Assembly (NCBI GenBank): GCA_016213785.1
Contig: JACQZQ010000106.1
Location: 1-64,000 of the forward strand
Source of the DNA: Acidobacteriota bacterium
GTDB lineage: Bacteria > Acidobacteriota > Blastocatellia > Chloracidobacteriales > JADJPF01
Length of the DNA stretch: 64,000 nucleotides
Reading direction: 5' to 3'
Shown here: in pieces, positions 54,042 through 62,662 of the stretch
How positions within the stretch are numbered: the first letter of the stretch is position 1
How the letters are laid out: the number at the start of each line of letters is the position of its first letter
Notes under the pieces: generated by a model
The model's database searches: none
The model's input: only the letters and a program-made list of their open reading frames with translations
What the model was told of the DNA's origin: nothing
Translations under genes and position numbers: made by a program

Positions 54042-54081
54042 ATAAAAAGTACTAAATAAATATTTTTAAGGAGAAAAGTAA

Positions 54082-54513
54082 ATGTCTATAAAAGTACTCT
54101 ATACTGCACATGCAACTTCTACAGGAGGCAGAAACGGACATGTCGAATCTGGAGATGGAGTTGTAAAAGTTGACTTATCAGTTCCTAAATCTATGGGCGG
54201 GCTTGGTAAATCTGGAACAACTACACCCGAAGAACTTTTTGCAGCAGGCTATTCAGCTTGTTTTGGTAGTGCCTGCGAATTTATGGCTAGACAATCAAAA
54301 CTCCACCTTACTTCTATTGAGGTAAAAGCTGCTGTTGGTATTGGTCAAAACGAAGCAGGAGGTTTTGGTTTAACCGTAGATTTAGATGTAAAAACAGGCG
54401 GACTTTCTCAAGCCGAAGCAGAACAACTTGTTGCCGCAGGACACTCTATTTGCCCTTATTCCTTAGCTGTTAAAGGCAATGTAGATGTAAATATCAAAAT
54501 TACAGCAGGTTAA
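54082..54513 (+). CDS. ohr: organic hydroperoxide resistance protein (Ohr/OsmC family)
   Basis: A 143-aa Ohr-type thiol peroxidase. The two active-site cysteines are Cys60 (GYSACFGSA) and Cys124 (HSICPYSLA), with the usual length and Gly-rich N-terminus (TSTGGRNGHVESGDG). It reduces organic hydroperoxides using lipoyl-type reductants. A GGAG ribosome binding site (AAGGAGAAAAGTAAATG) lies before the ATG. It is 40 bp after the previous gene, so it could be cotranscribed, but the roles are unrelated. Confidence 0.95.
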   Translation: MSIKVLYTAHATSTGGRNGHVESGDGVVKVDLSVPKSMGGLGKSGTTTPEELFAAGYSACFGSACEFMARQSKLHLTSIEVKAAVGIGQNEAGGFGLTVDLDVKTGGLSQAEAEQLVAAGHSICPYSLAVKGNVDVNIKITAG

Positions 54514-54529
54514 TAATATTATTTGGTGA

Positions 54530-54740
54530 ACTTATTGAACCTCCCCACTTAAACTTTCTCTGAAGAAAGTTTTGAAGTGGGGCAATACTTGATCTTAAGA
54601 GGCAGAAAGTTTGTAGCAGACTATCTCCTAACCCGCTTCCCAAAGCCCAACAGGCAACTTTAGGCTCTAAGGGAGTTTCCGAACTTCTGTGCGAGCACCC
54701 TAGTCTTAAATTATTTTTGCCACTGGTTTGTTGCTCCTCA
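54530..54740 (-). ncRNA. orphan omega-RNA-like / IS200-IS605 right-end-like element
   Basis: Read on the minus strand, a moderately G+C-rich, stem-forming region of about 200 nt (54740 to 54540) ends in a 17-bp hairpin. Its arms are 54543-54559 and 54564-54582, with a 4-nt loop and a 2-nt bulge. AGGTTCAAT follows immediately. IS200/IS605 right ends carry a guide RNA (omega-RNA) for TnpB with a hairpin next to the guide boundary, and this layout matches. No TnpB or TnpA frame is present; the 100-aa minus frame over it shows no family similarity. The hairpin is not followed by a T tract, so a plain terminator is unlikely. It could also be another structured RNA. Confidence 0.4.
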
Positions 54741-55079
54741 GTGTAAGAACAAAATTTTTTGGATACACATCCACTATATACTTTCCAAAACATTAGCAAC
54801 AAAATTTACTCTTTACCGATAAAACGGCATATCCAAGTATGCATCAAACATACAAAACTAACATTAATAAAAACCCTGAAGAAAATCCTGGCGAAAACTT
54901 TTCTAGTTGTTAGACAATAAATCCCCTCACTTATTTACAATTTTCACGGGAGTGTTAATTCTAAAGAATATTTCACTCCATCAGTGGGAGTTTAATTACT
55001 ATCTAGTATTGGACTTAACCGTTTTCAACTAAAATAGCTATAACTAATTAACAATCTTAATTTTAATAGCAACTATAAG

Positions 55080-55109
55080 TTGACTAGGAATTGTCTGGTC
55101 GAATATTAA
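55080..55109 (+). promoter_or_regulatory. candidate promoter of the 558-aa gene
   Basis: TTGACT (55080-55085), 18-nt spacer, TATTAA (55104-55109). The ATG is at 55158, with GGAG (55146-55149) upstream of it. Confidence 0.4.
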
Positions 55110-55157
55110 AGTTTTATAAAGAATCTTTACTGAATCTTAAATCTAGGAGAAACTCTA

Positions 55158-56834
55158 ATGGCTATAAATTCAATTGGTTCAAGCTCTAATATAAATGATG
55201 TAGTACAAGACCTAAATAATGGGAAACCATCCTTGGCACAACCTGTAACAAACGATGTGGTTCTTGATAAACCAGGAAGTTTGCCACAGGATGGAAATTT
55301 ACTAGCTTCACTTATACAGAGCACACTTAATAATACTCTTATTAATTCTAATACTCTTATTAATTCTAATACATTATCTGCTACTGCAAATGCAACGGCT
55401 ACATCTACTTCAAGTACAACAGCTACATCTACTATTAGTCCAGCACTATCACCACGCGCTTCGTTCCAAAATGTAGTAGCAAACAACATATTAGGAGCCT
55501 TCTTTAAGACCTCGCCTAATCAGATTTTGCCAGCCCAAGGAAGCTTTGCTGTAAACTCTGCAAATCAGCTTCAATCCTCGCAAATTTCATTTACAAAAGG
55601 AGGCACAATAACTAACTTTTTTGGACTGCCACCCTCAATATCACCTGGACCAGGAGGCACTCCTCAAAATACAACTCAATTAGGCAGGACAGTTTTAGAC
55701 AGGCAAGGCGTTATTTCATTTAGCCAAAATATGGCACCTCTTTCAGTAAACGAAAAGCAGTTGGTACGAAATCTTTATGCAATTGATCAAGTATCGGCCA
55801 ATAATTATTTAGCTAATATACAGAACTTAGGAAGTGCTCTTTTTAGTATTCAGCAGGCTGGAGGCTTAAGTTCAAGTGCAAACAATTTAATAAATAACAC
55901 TATTTCCAGTTTACGTACATCATATAACCAGCTTGCTATAAATCGCACACAAGTACCAGATCCAGATAGCCTCTATAAGCTTGTTGGAAGTACTCTCCAG
56001 GCTTTATCAACCAACACTACGGGAGTAAATCAGGATCGCCTTAACACAGCCAAGGATATTTTAGCTATAGGTTACTCTAACTATCTACTAAATCGCTTAC
56101 CTGTAAATGGGATGATTACTCCGATAAATGCAACAGCAGCACCTGCACCACCCCTTTTTAACGAAAAGAAACCATTAGCACAGGCACAATCAAATCCATC
56201 AGCAGTTTTCGGAACCAATTTGACTTCGTACTTAAATTCAATAGGAATAAGCGGCATCAATGCGCAGAAAGATGTTCAATATCAAGTCAATTCTGCTAAT
56301 GTGCTCCAATCTGCTATAGTCAATATAGGCAATGGACAGAACATGACATTTTTCTTCAGTGGTTTTCCAGTAACATCAACTAATCCACCACAACTAGTTT
56401 ACAGTGGCACAACAGGCGCAATTCAAGCTGCCCAGAGAGCTACAGTTAACGCAGCAACCCAGCAAAGACTTGTGTCATTCTATACAAATAATGCTGGGCC
56501 AAGAGCTAATTACATACAAAATTTGGTCAATTTGAACTCTGGTTTCCAGACCATACTGCAAAGCAGCACTGATTCATCAGCACGAAATACTGCTTCACAA
56601 ATAAGTAACTTACTCCAAGGTGCTATATCTGGGCTTAATCGGACTCCCCCTATTGTCCCAAATGTTCTCTCTCTTTACCAGAAAATAGGTCAGGCGATTC
56701 AAACAATAGCAGGAAGATCCTCCACCCTCGATAGTACTTCTAAGCAAGCACTTGACACTTTACAAAGATCGACTTTCCCGATAGGGCTTATAAACTACTA
56801 TAACAGACCCGTCACGCAAACTCAGCCTTCATAA
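55158..56834 (+). CDS. internally duplicated Asn/Ser-rich protein of unknown function
   Basis: A 558-aa protein of no family that I know. The first 100 residues are Ser/Asn/Thr-rich, with two exact TLINSN repeats. The rest is two copies of a 200-aa unit (about 103-316 and 350-552). Each unit has a beta part (FAVNSANQLQSSQISF and YQVNSANVLQSAIVNI, then ITNFFGLPPS and MTFFFSGFPV). A helical part follows (VSANNYLANIQNLGSALFSIQQAGG and GPRANYIQNLVNLNSGFQTILQSS), and each ends near YSNYLLNRLPV or GLINYYNRPV. No signal peptide or membrane helix is seen. Base composition is higher in G+C than the neighbours. GGAG precedes the ATG. It borders an IS-like relic, so transfer is possible. Confidence 0.6.
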   Translation: MAINSIGSSSNINDVVQDLNNGKPSLAQPVTNDVVLDKPGSLPQDGNLLASLIQSTLNNTLINSNTLINSNTLSATANATATSTSSTTATSTISPALSPRASFQNVVANNILGAFFKTSPNQILPAQGSFAVNSANQLQSSQISFTKGGTITNFFGLPPSISPGPGGTPQNTTQLGRTVLDRQGVISFSQNMAPLSVNEKQLVRNLYAIDQVSANNYLANIQNLGSALFSIQQAGGLSSSANNLINNTISSLRTSYNQLAINRTQVPDPDSLYKLVGSTLQALSTNTTGVNQDRLNTAKDILAIGYSNYLLNRLPVNGMITPINATAAPAPPLFNEKKPLAQAQSNPSAVFGTNLTSYLNSIGISGINAQKDVQYQVNSANVLQSAIVNIGNGQNMTFFFSGFPVTSTNPPQLVYSGTTGAIQAAQRATVNAATQQRLVSFYTNNAGPRANYIQNLVNLNSGFQTILQSSTDSSARNTASQISNLLQGAISGLNRTPPIVPNVLSLYQKIGQAIQTIAGRSSTLDSTSKQALDTLQRSTFPIGLINYYNRPVTQTQPS

Positions 56835-56852
56835 AGGCATTTTCAAATAAAG

Positions 56853-56898
56853 AAAACATAGAATTCAGAGACTTTATTTTCTCTAGATTCTATGTTTT
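56853..56898 (+). terminator. terminator after the 558-aa gene
   Basis: Outer stem of 12 bp (56853-56864 with 56887-56898) plus an inner AGAG/CTCT pairing, followed by a T run. Confidence 0.75.
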
Positions 56899-57066
56899 TT
56901 GTATTTTGGGCTATTAATTCTCTAGATAATCTTTTTATCCAAAGATATTTTTCTGGTAAAATTTTTCTGCAAAAAATTCCTTGTTTTGGAAACTTTTTCC
57001 CTTCTCAAATGTTTATACCCTCGGAAACCTATCCTTAAACTAATCCCCAAAAGTGAGGAACAATTT

Positions 57067-60000
57067 ATGAAAGTTACTATCCTACAGTCTTTATTAGGGT
57101 TATTGCTTCTACTCACCTCTTTAAGCTTTATTCAAGCACAAGTTCCAATCAATAATAGAGAGGATAATAATCTTAAAGTCTTGCCTGATCGGCCTGGTGA
57201 AGGGGTAATGGTTGCTAGAGGAAAAAATACTAACCCTATTCCATTAAAACAAACTGATGTAAAAATGTCCGTTTTTGGCTTTGTTGCCTCAGTTGATGTA
57301 GAACAAACTTTTATAAATTCATTTCCAGAAAAAATAGAAGCAATTTATATATTTCCTCTCCCTACAAATGCCGCAGTAGATGATATGGAAATAACTATTG
57401 GTAAACGTAAAATTCGCGGAGAAATAAAAACTCGTGAAGAAGCACGCCGCGAATATGAGCAAGCTAGAGATAGCGGAAATCGTGCTGCTCTACTTGAACA
57501 AGAACGCCCTAATATATTTATGACTGCTATTGCTAATATTGAGCCAAATAGCCAAATAGTTGTAAAAATTCACTACACAGAACGAATTGCTTATGATGAT
57601 GGTGGCTTTCGTTTTTCTTTTCCTATGGTAGTTGCTCCTAAATATATCCCTGGGGATTTACAAGTTAGAGATGGAAAACTAAAAAGATTACCTAATCCAA
57701 CACCAGCTAGCCCAGCAATAGATGTTGAAAAAATAGTTCCTCCAAATTTACCTGCTGGAATCCGTCCTGGTAATATTACTTTAACTTTAGACTTAGAAGC
57801 TGGCTTTCCAATAAAGAAAATAAACTCAATTACCCATCAAATTAAGTCTGATAAAATAACAGCCTCTCATTATAAAATTCAGCTAGCAAGACTTGATGAG
57901 ATACCTAATAGGGATTTTGTTTTAGAGTATAAAATTGCTGGTGAACAACCTGAAGCTGTAGTAATGCAGTCAAGTGACCAACAAGGCGAAGGCTATTTTT
58001 TAATGATGGCTGCGCCTCCTTCTGATTTTAAGATTAAAGACATTGTTGCTAGAGAAATGATTTTTATTGTTGATACTTCTGGCTCGATGAATGGTCTAAA
58101 AATGGAGCAAGCTAAAAATGCAATGCGTGCTTGTTTAAGAGGTCTTAACCCCCAAGATGATTTTAATATTATTAGGTTTTCTAATGACTTCCAAGCTATG
58201 TGGCAAAAATCCCAGTCTGTTAATCAACTCAATATTAATAGCGCAGATCAGTTTGTTAATAATTTACGTGCTGTAGGTGGAACGGAAATGTATGCTCCTC
58301 TTATGCACGCGCTCCAACATAACCCTGCAATGGCAGGACAGCCTGTTAAGCCTAGAACAATAGTCTTTATTACTGATGGTCAAGTTGGTAATGAAGCTCA
58401 AATTTTAGAAGCTGTTAAACAAAATTTAGGACAAACAAAAATTTTTACTTTTGGGATAGATAGCGCTGTAAATGAATATTTTTTAAGGAAGCTAGCAGAA
58501 ATAGGTCAAGGTACATCAGAGTTTATCCTACCTGCACAACAAGACTTTGAGACTGTTATAAACCGTTTTCAGTCCCGTATTTCTGCACCAATGCTTAGTA
58601 ATGTTGCTATTGATTGGGGTCAAATGCAGGTTAGCGATTTTTATCCTAACCCAATTCCTGATCTTTATATTAATCAACCATTATTTATTACTGGAAAATT
58701 TAAGTCTATTGGAACTCGTGAGCAAGTTTTTGTTAAAGCTTTAAGTGCTGTTGGATTAAGCTCTTTACCTGTTGTAATTGATACTTCGGTTAGTAATATT
58801 AGGTTTCGCGCTCTTTCCTCACTTTGGGCAAGAGCAAAAGTTGAAGAGCTTTCTAATAAATTGATTGAGACTCCAAATAGTCCTGCTGCTAAACAAGAAA
58901 TTATAGATCTAGGCTTAAAACATAAGCTTTTAACTCAATTTACTTCATTTGTTGCTTTAGAAGAAAAGACTATTGTTCCTAAAGAAGGTGGTAAACCTCA
59001 AACTATTAAAGTTCCTGTACCGCTTCCTGAGAATTGGAATGGAAACAATGCTGATGATGCTATTTTACGAGATGAAGAGGAAAAACGGGGTAAGATGGAA
59101 ATTCTCAAGCGTAAAGCAGATAAAATTACTAGCCAATCTGCTCCAAATTATTACAGAATGACCACTCCAGAGAGAAAGGCTGCTCCTAGTATTTCCACAC
59201 AAAATGTAGATACTTCAGGTCTAGGTTCAAGCCCTGGAGCTGTTAGCGCTAAAGGAGCAAGAGAAGAAAGCGGAAGGGCTTTAGGAACTATGACTAGCAC
59301 AGATAGCCGCCCTGGAGTTGCTATAAGCAGACACTCAACACCTGTTCCTTCTTCAGCACCTCCGCCACCTCCAGAGCCAGAGCGATCAGCTAAAGTCGGA
59401 AATATGTCGGCTAATGTAAAAGCCCCAGTAAGTGATAAAGCTGGCTCTAGAGGAGATAGATCAAATACTCCTGCTGATACAAAAGGTAAGGAAAAAGATA
59501 GAACTTTTAGTAATGAAGCCAACTCTGTTAAAGAGCCTAAAGTAGTTAATAAATCAGAAGTAAAATCAGAGGCAATTGATTTGGCTGATAGTAGATCTTT
59601 AGATGAAGTTGAGCGATACCTAGCCCGTAGCCAGGCAATCAACGGTGCTTGGGCTGATATGGAACAAAATGCTATTCGTACTACTGCTATAACAACTCTA
59701 GCTTTTGTATTAAATGGCAATACTGCACGTAAAGGTAATTATCAACCTCAACTACGTCGTGCTATTGAGCTACTTAATAGCAGTGTTGATTCTAATGGTG
59801 TTCTAAGTGATAAAGGTAGTGTAGTAAGTACAGACACTTTAGCTATTACACTTTGGGCAATGTCAGAGATAGTATCAGACTCTCCTAGCGTTTCTAATAA
59901 GCAAACTGCTGAAAGACTTTTAGTAAGCTTATTAAAACGACGTTCTAGTAATGGTTTATGGCTTGCTAAAGAAGGTGCAAGTGAAAGCATTAGTGCTACA

Positions 60001-60213
60001 AGTTGGGCAATAATTGCTCTAGAAAGCGCTAAAAAAGCAGGGCTTAATGTTGAGCAATCTATAATAGATGAAGCAAATAGGGCTTTTGCTAAAGATGGAA
60101 AAAATAAATTAAGCTTAAATGTTTTAATAAAAGAGCTTAATCTAACATCATCTCAACCTGTTGCAAATGCAGCTATACGTTACTTGATTCTTTCTAACCC
60201 AACCAACCCCTAA
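57067..60213 (+). CDS. secreted VIT-vWA protein with helical C-terminal domain
   Basis: A 1048-aa protein (ATG at 57067, 8 nt after GAGG at 57055-57058; a longer frame to 56986 lacks support). Signal peptide at 1-25 (LLGLLLLLTSLSFIQAQ). VIT domain (about 60-190, VEQTFINSFPEKIEAIYIFPLPTNAAVDDMEITIGKRKIRGEIK). vWA domain with MIDAS DTSGS (336-340). After about 640 comes a long Pro/Ser/Lys-rich linker, then a helical domain (about 840-1040, ERYLARSQAINGAWADMEQNAIRTTAITTLAFV) resembling an alpha/alpha toroid. VIT-vWA proteins are cell-surface or periplasmic and often bind protein partners through metal-dependent contacts. It ends in a strong terminator, so it is a single unit. Confidence 0.85.
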   Translation: MKVTILQSLLGLLLLLTSLSFIQAQVPINNREDNNLKVLPDRPGEGVMVARGKNTNPIPLKQTDVKMSVFGFVASVDVEQTFINSFPEKIEAIYIFPLPTNAAVDDMEITIGKRKIRGEIKTREEARREYEQARDSGNRAALLEQERPNIFMTAIANIEPNSQIVVKIHYTERIAYDDGGFRFSFPMVVAPKYIPGDLQVRDGKLKRLPNPTPASPAIDVEKIVPPNLPAGIRPGNITLTLDLEAGFPIKKINSITHQIKSDKITASHYKIQLARLDEIPNRDFVLEYKIAGEQPEAVVMQSSDQQGEGYFLMMAAPPSDFKIKDIVAREMIFIVDTSGSMNGLKMEQAKNAMRACLRGLNPQDDFNIIRFSNDFQAMWQKSQSVNQLNINSADQFVNNLRAVGGTEMYAPLMHALQHNPAMAGQPVKPRTIVFITDGQVGNEAQILEAVKQNLGQTKIFTFGIDSAVNEYFLRKLAEIGQGTSEFILPAQQDFETVINRFQSRISAPMLSNVAIDWGQMQVSDFYPNPIPDLYINQPLFITGKFKSIGTREQVFVKALSAVGLSSLPVVIDTSVSNIRFRALSSLWARAKVEELSNKLIETPNSPAAKQEIIDLGLKHKLLTQFTSFVALEEKTIVPKEGGKPQTIKVPVPLPENWNGNNADDAILRDEEEKRGKMEILKRKADKITSQSAPNYYRMTTPERKAAPSISTQNVDTSGLGSSPGAVSAKGAREESGRALGTMTSTDSRPGVAISRHSTPVPSSAPPPPPEPERSAKVGNMSANVKAPVSDKAGSRGDRSNTPADTKGKEKDRTFSNEANSVKEPKVVNKSEVKSEAIDLADSRSLDEVERYLARSQAINGAWADMEQNAIRTTAITTLAFVLNGNTARKGNYQPQLRRAIELLNSSVDSNGVLSDKGSVVSTDTLAITLWAMSEIVSDSPSVSNKQTAERLLVSLLKRRSSNGLWLAKEGASESISATSWAIIALESAKKAGLNVEQSIIDEANRAFAKDGKNKLSLNVLIKELNLTSSQPVANAAIRYLILSNPTNP

Positions 60214-60240
60214 AACTTTAATTTTATCTAACATTAATAC

Positions 60241-60269
60241 AAAGCCAAGAAATAGTATTTCTTGGCTTT
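60241..60269 (+). terminator. terminator after the VIT-vWA gene
   Basis: A perfect 13-bp stem (60241-60253 with 60257-60269) with an AGT loop, followed by TTTATT. Confidence 0.9.
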
Positions 60270-60358
60270 TATTGCTTTATTAGACTAATTAAGTATCTAG
60301 TTCTAAAATTAGCCTTAAATAGCTAAAGCTAATATTGGATATTATTAATTGGTTTTGT

Positions 60359-60388
60359 TTGACACTGTTTTACTCGGTCAACTATAAT
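60359..60388 (+). promoter_or_regulatory. strong sigma-70-type promoter for the first vWA gene
   Basis: TTGACA (60359-60364), 18-nt spacer, TATAAT (60383-60388): both hexamers match the consensus exactly. The ATG of the next gene is at 60457. Confidence 0.8.
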
Positions 60389-60456
60389 TTTTTATCGCTA
60401 TATTTCTTAATTAAATTAATTAAATATAAAGCAAATTAATACAAAGGTTTAGAACT

Positions 60457-61479
60457 ATGCAAAAGAGAAAGATTTATTTTCTAATCACAGCCATTTTCCT
60501 AATTCCGCTAATATTAGGTATATTTACAAGCTCATCTCTTGCACAAGATAAAAATAAATCACCTACACAAAAGCAAGAAGATGCTCAAGGTGATCTTGAG
60601 GAATCCATTAGAGTTACCAACGTTACATTACCAATAATTGTTACAGACAAAGATAATCGGTTTATTTCTAATCTAACAAAAGATAATTTTGAAGTTTATG
60701 AGGATAAAAAACCTCAAAAGATAATTGATTTTCAAGCTGCAACAGAACTTCCTCTTTACATAGGAATTTTGATGGATACTAGCGGAAGCGTTAAAGGCAA
60801 GCTTAAATTTGAAAAAGAAGCTACATTAAGTTTTCTTCAAACCGTTTTGCAACGCCGAAAAGATAAAGCAATGCTGGTTACTTTTGATTCTACTGTAGAA
60901 TTGCGTCAAGACTTTACAGATGATTTAAATTTGCTTACTAAAGCAATGGGGCCAGTAAAGGCTAGCGGTAATACTTCACTCTTTGACGCTGTTTATCGTA
61001 TTTGTGAAGAAAAAATGTTTAATGTTCCAACTCCTAGAAAAGTACTTATTGTTATTTCAGATGGCGCTGATACGGCTAGCGAACGCAGCTTAGACGAGGC
61101 TATCCAAATTGCTCAACGTAATGAAGTTGTAATTTTTGGTATTAGTACTAAAGGGGCAGGCTTTTTTGGTATTGAAGGCGGTAATATAGAGGGTGAAGAT
61201 GATAAAGAACTTCGCCGTTTATGTGAAGAAACAGGAGGAGAAATTGCTTTTCCTGGTAATTATTTAGATTTAGAAAGATCCTTTGCTAATGTTAATTCAA
61301 AAGCCCGTAGATATTACCTAGTAGCTTATGAGCCAGATGATCCAGACCGTCCAGGTTATCGCAAGATTGAAGTAAAATTAGTAGGCCGTAAAGATCTAAA
61401 ATTACGTACTCGTAAAGGATATAACGTTGTAAAACGTGGCACTAACACAGCGGTTGGACAACCTCCAGCAGGTAAATAA
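60457..61479 (+). CDS. secreted vWA protein of acidobacterial type (first copy)
   Basis: A 340-aa protein with a signal peptide (residues 1-29, cut near LAQ). About 50-95 is a beta-rich lead (IRVTNVTLPIIVTDKDNRFISNLTKDNFEVYEDKKPQ). A vWA domain follows with MIDAS DTSGS (107-111) and VLIVISDGADTAS further on. The C-terminal EETGGEIAFPGNYLDLERSFANVNSKARRYYLVAYEPDDPDRPGYRKIEVKL is the typical end of the acidobacterial vWA family (TIGR03436 in databases). A perfect promoter lies upstream. It is expected to be secreted or periplasmic and to bind a partner through divalent metal. The next gene, a paralogue, starts about 50 bp later. Confidence 0.9.
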   Translation: MQKRKIYFLITAIFLIPLILGIFTSSSLAQDKNKSPTQKQEDAQGDLEESIRVTNVTLPIIVTDKDNRFISNLTKDNFEVYEDKKPQKIIDFQAATELPLYIGILMDTSGSVKGKLKFEKEATLSFLQTVLQRRKDKAMLVTFDSTVELRQDFTDDLNLLTKAMGPVKASGNTSLFDAVYRICEEKMFNVPTPRKVLIVISDGADTASERSLDEAIQIAQRNEVVIFGISTKGAGFFGIEGGNIEGEDDKELRRLCEETGGEIAFPGNYLDLERSFANVNSKARRYYLVAYEPDDPDRPGYRKIEVKLVGRKDLKLRTRKGYNVVKRGTNTAVGQPPAGK

Positions 61480-61530
61480 AACCAGATAAAATTATAGCTT
61501 GAAGAAACTAAATATACTTAGAGGTGGAAA

Positions 61531-62556
61531 ATGCAAAGTAAAAAGTTTTGGTGGACAGTAATTTTAATAGTTTTTTTTGTAATACCTTTGCATTTAATTG
61601 CTCAAGTTCCTCAAGACAAAAAGACTCAAGCTAATAAGCAAGAAGAGCAAGAAGATGGCGTATTAAAAGTTAGTACAGACTTAGTTACAGTTCCATTAAG
61701 TGTTACAGATAAGAAAAATCGCTATATTACAGATCTTAAGGTTGAAGACATAACCCTTATGGAAGATGGTAAAGCTCAAGAAGTATTTTCATTTACTAAA
61801 GAAACTGATCTACCTCTTACGTTTGCACTTTTAATAGATATTAGTGGTAGCCAAGAACTAACACTTCCTGCTCAAAGGGAAGCAGCGCTTAAATTTTTAG
61901 AAAAAGTGATTCGTAATGATAAAGATTTAGCAGCAGTAATAACTTTTCGTAAAGATGTAGAAATGTTGCAAAGCCTTACCTCAAATGTTGATCAAATACG
62001 TCGTACGCTTAATGGTATTAAATTTACTGGAAGTACTTCTTCTTTAGGTAGTCCTCCAATAGGTGGGTCAGATTTTGCTGGAACTTCTCTTTATGATGCA
62101 GTTTATGTAACATCTGATGAGCTTTTAGCTAAAGAAGCAGGAAGACGTGTAATAATATTACTTACTGATGGACGAGATACTACCTCAGCCTATGGTATTA
62201 AACAGGCTATTGATAGGTCGTTACGCTCAGAAGTGCTAGTTTATGCAATTGGTATTGAAGGTCGCGGACAATATGGAGGTAATGTTTTTAACCAAGATGT
62301 AGATAAAAAGACTCTACAAAATATGTGTGAAGAAACAGGTGGAAGATTCTTTTTACCTAAAAATGAAAATGAATATTTTCAAGCTTTCCGCCAAATTGAA
62401 GATGACCTTAGACAACAATATATACTTTCTTATTCTCCAAGTAACGATGCCCAAGATGGCGGTTTTCGCAATATCACAATAAAAATTAATCGTAAAGATG
62501 GCAAAGAATTAAAGGTTCTTTCTCGTCGGGGCTATTATGCAAAAAAAGGTGCATAA
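61531..62556 (+). CDS. secreted vWA protein of acidobacterial type (second copy)
   Basis: A 341-aa paralogue of the previous gene with the same plan: signal peptide (1-25), LKVSTDLVTVPLSVTDKKNRYITDLKVEDITLMEDGKAQ, MIDAS DISGS (103-107), VIILLTDGRDTTSAYG, and the C-terminal EETGGRFFLPKNENEYFQAFRQIEDDLRQQYILSYSP. It differs by a Gly/Ser-rich insert (SSLGSPPIGGSDFAGTSLY) before the middle of the domain. AGGTGG lies before the ATG. The two genes are probably one transcription unit that arose by tandem duplication. Confidence 0.9.
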   Translation: MQSKKFWWTVILIVFFVIPLHLIAQVPQDKKTQANKQEEQEDGVLKVSTDLVTVPLSVTDKKNRYITDLKVEDITLMEDGKAQEVFSFTKETDLPLTFALLIDISGSQELTLPAQREAALKFLEKVIRNDKDLAAVITFRKDVEMLQSLTSNVDQIRRTLNGIKFTGSTSSLGSPPIGGSDFAGTSLYDAVYVTSDELLAKEAGRRVIILLTDGRDTTSAYGIKQAIDRSLRSEVLVYAIGIEGRGQYGGNVFNQDVDKKTLQNMCEETGGRFFLPKNENEYFQAFRQIEDDLRQQYILSYSPSNDAQDGGFRNITIKINRKDGKELKVLSRRGYYAKKGA

Positions 62557-62599
62557 ATTTATCTGGGGTGAAATATTTCTTTTAGTCGAGCGTTTTATT

Positions 62600-62638
62600 G
62601 TTAGGGGAATTAGACTCTAACGGACGGGTTAGCCCGCC
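62600..62638 (+). other. leader hairpins upstream of 62663 gene
   Basis: GTTAG/CTAAC (62600-62604 with 62617-62621) and CGGG/CCCG (62625-62628 with 62633-62636, loop TTAG) form two adjacent small hairpins 25-60 bp before the ATG. No T tract follows, so this is a structured leader rather than a terminator. Confidence 0.35.
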
Positions 62639-62662
62639 AATAAATTATTAAAGGAAAATAGA

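Larger units (their letters stand above)
54514..55157. other. 644-bp non-coding region with structured RNA-like left half
   Basis: No convincing gene. The left half (about 54530-54740) is richer in G+C and strongly structured, described separately as an IS200/IS605 right-end-like element. The right half is AT-rich and ends in the promoter and leader of the 55158 gene, with a short hairpin (ACTCC-ATCAGTG-GGAGT, about 54975-54991). Confidence 0.5.

Noticed and set aside
54500-54802. 100-aa minus-strand frame over the structured region
   Set aside because: It has no recognisable domain, is rich in rare-looking codons, and coincides with the stem-loop region, so it is probably a chance frame over an RNA element.
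56986-57066. Upstream start of the VIT-vWA protein
   Set aside because: The signal peptide starts at the ATG at 57067, which has a good ribosome binding site; the extension would bury it.
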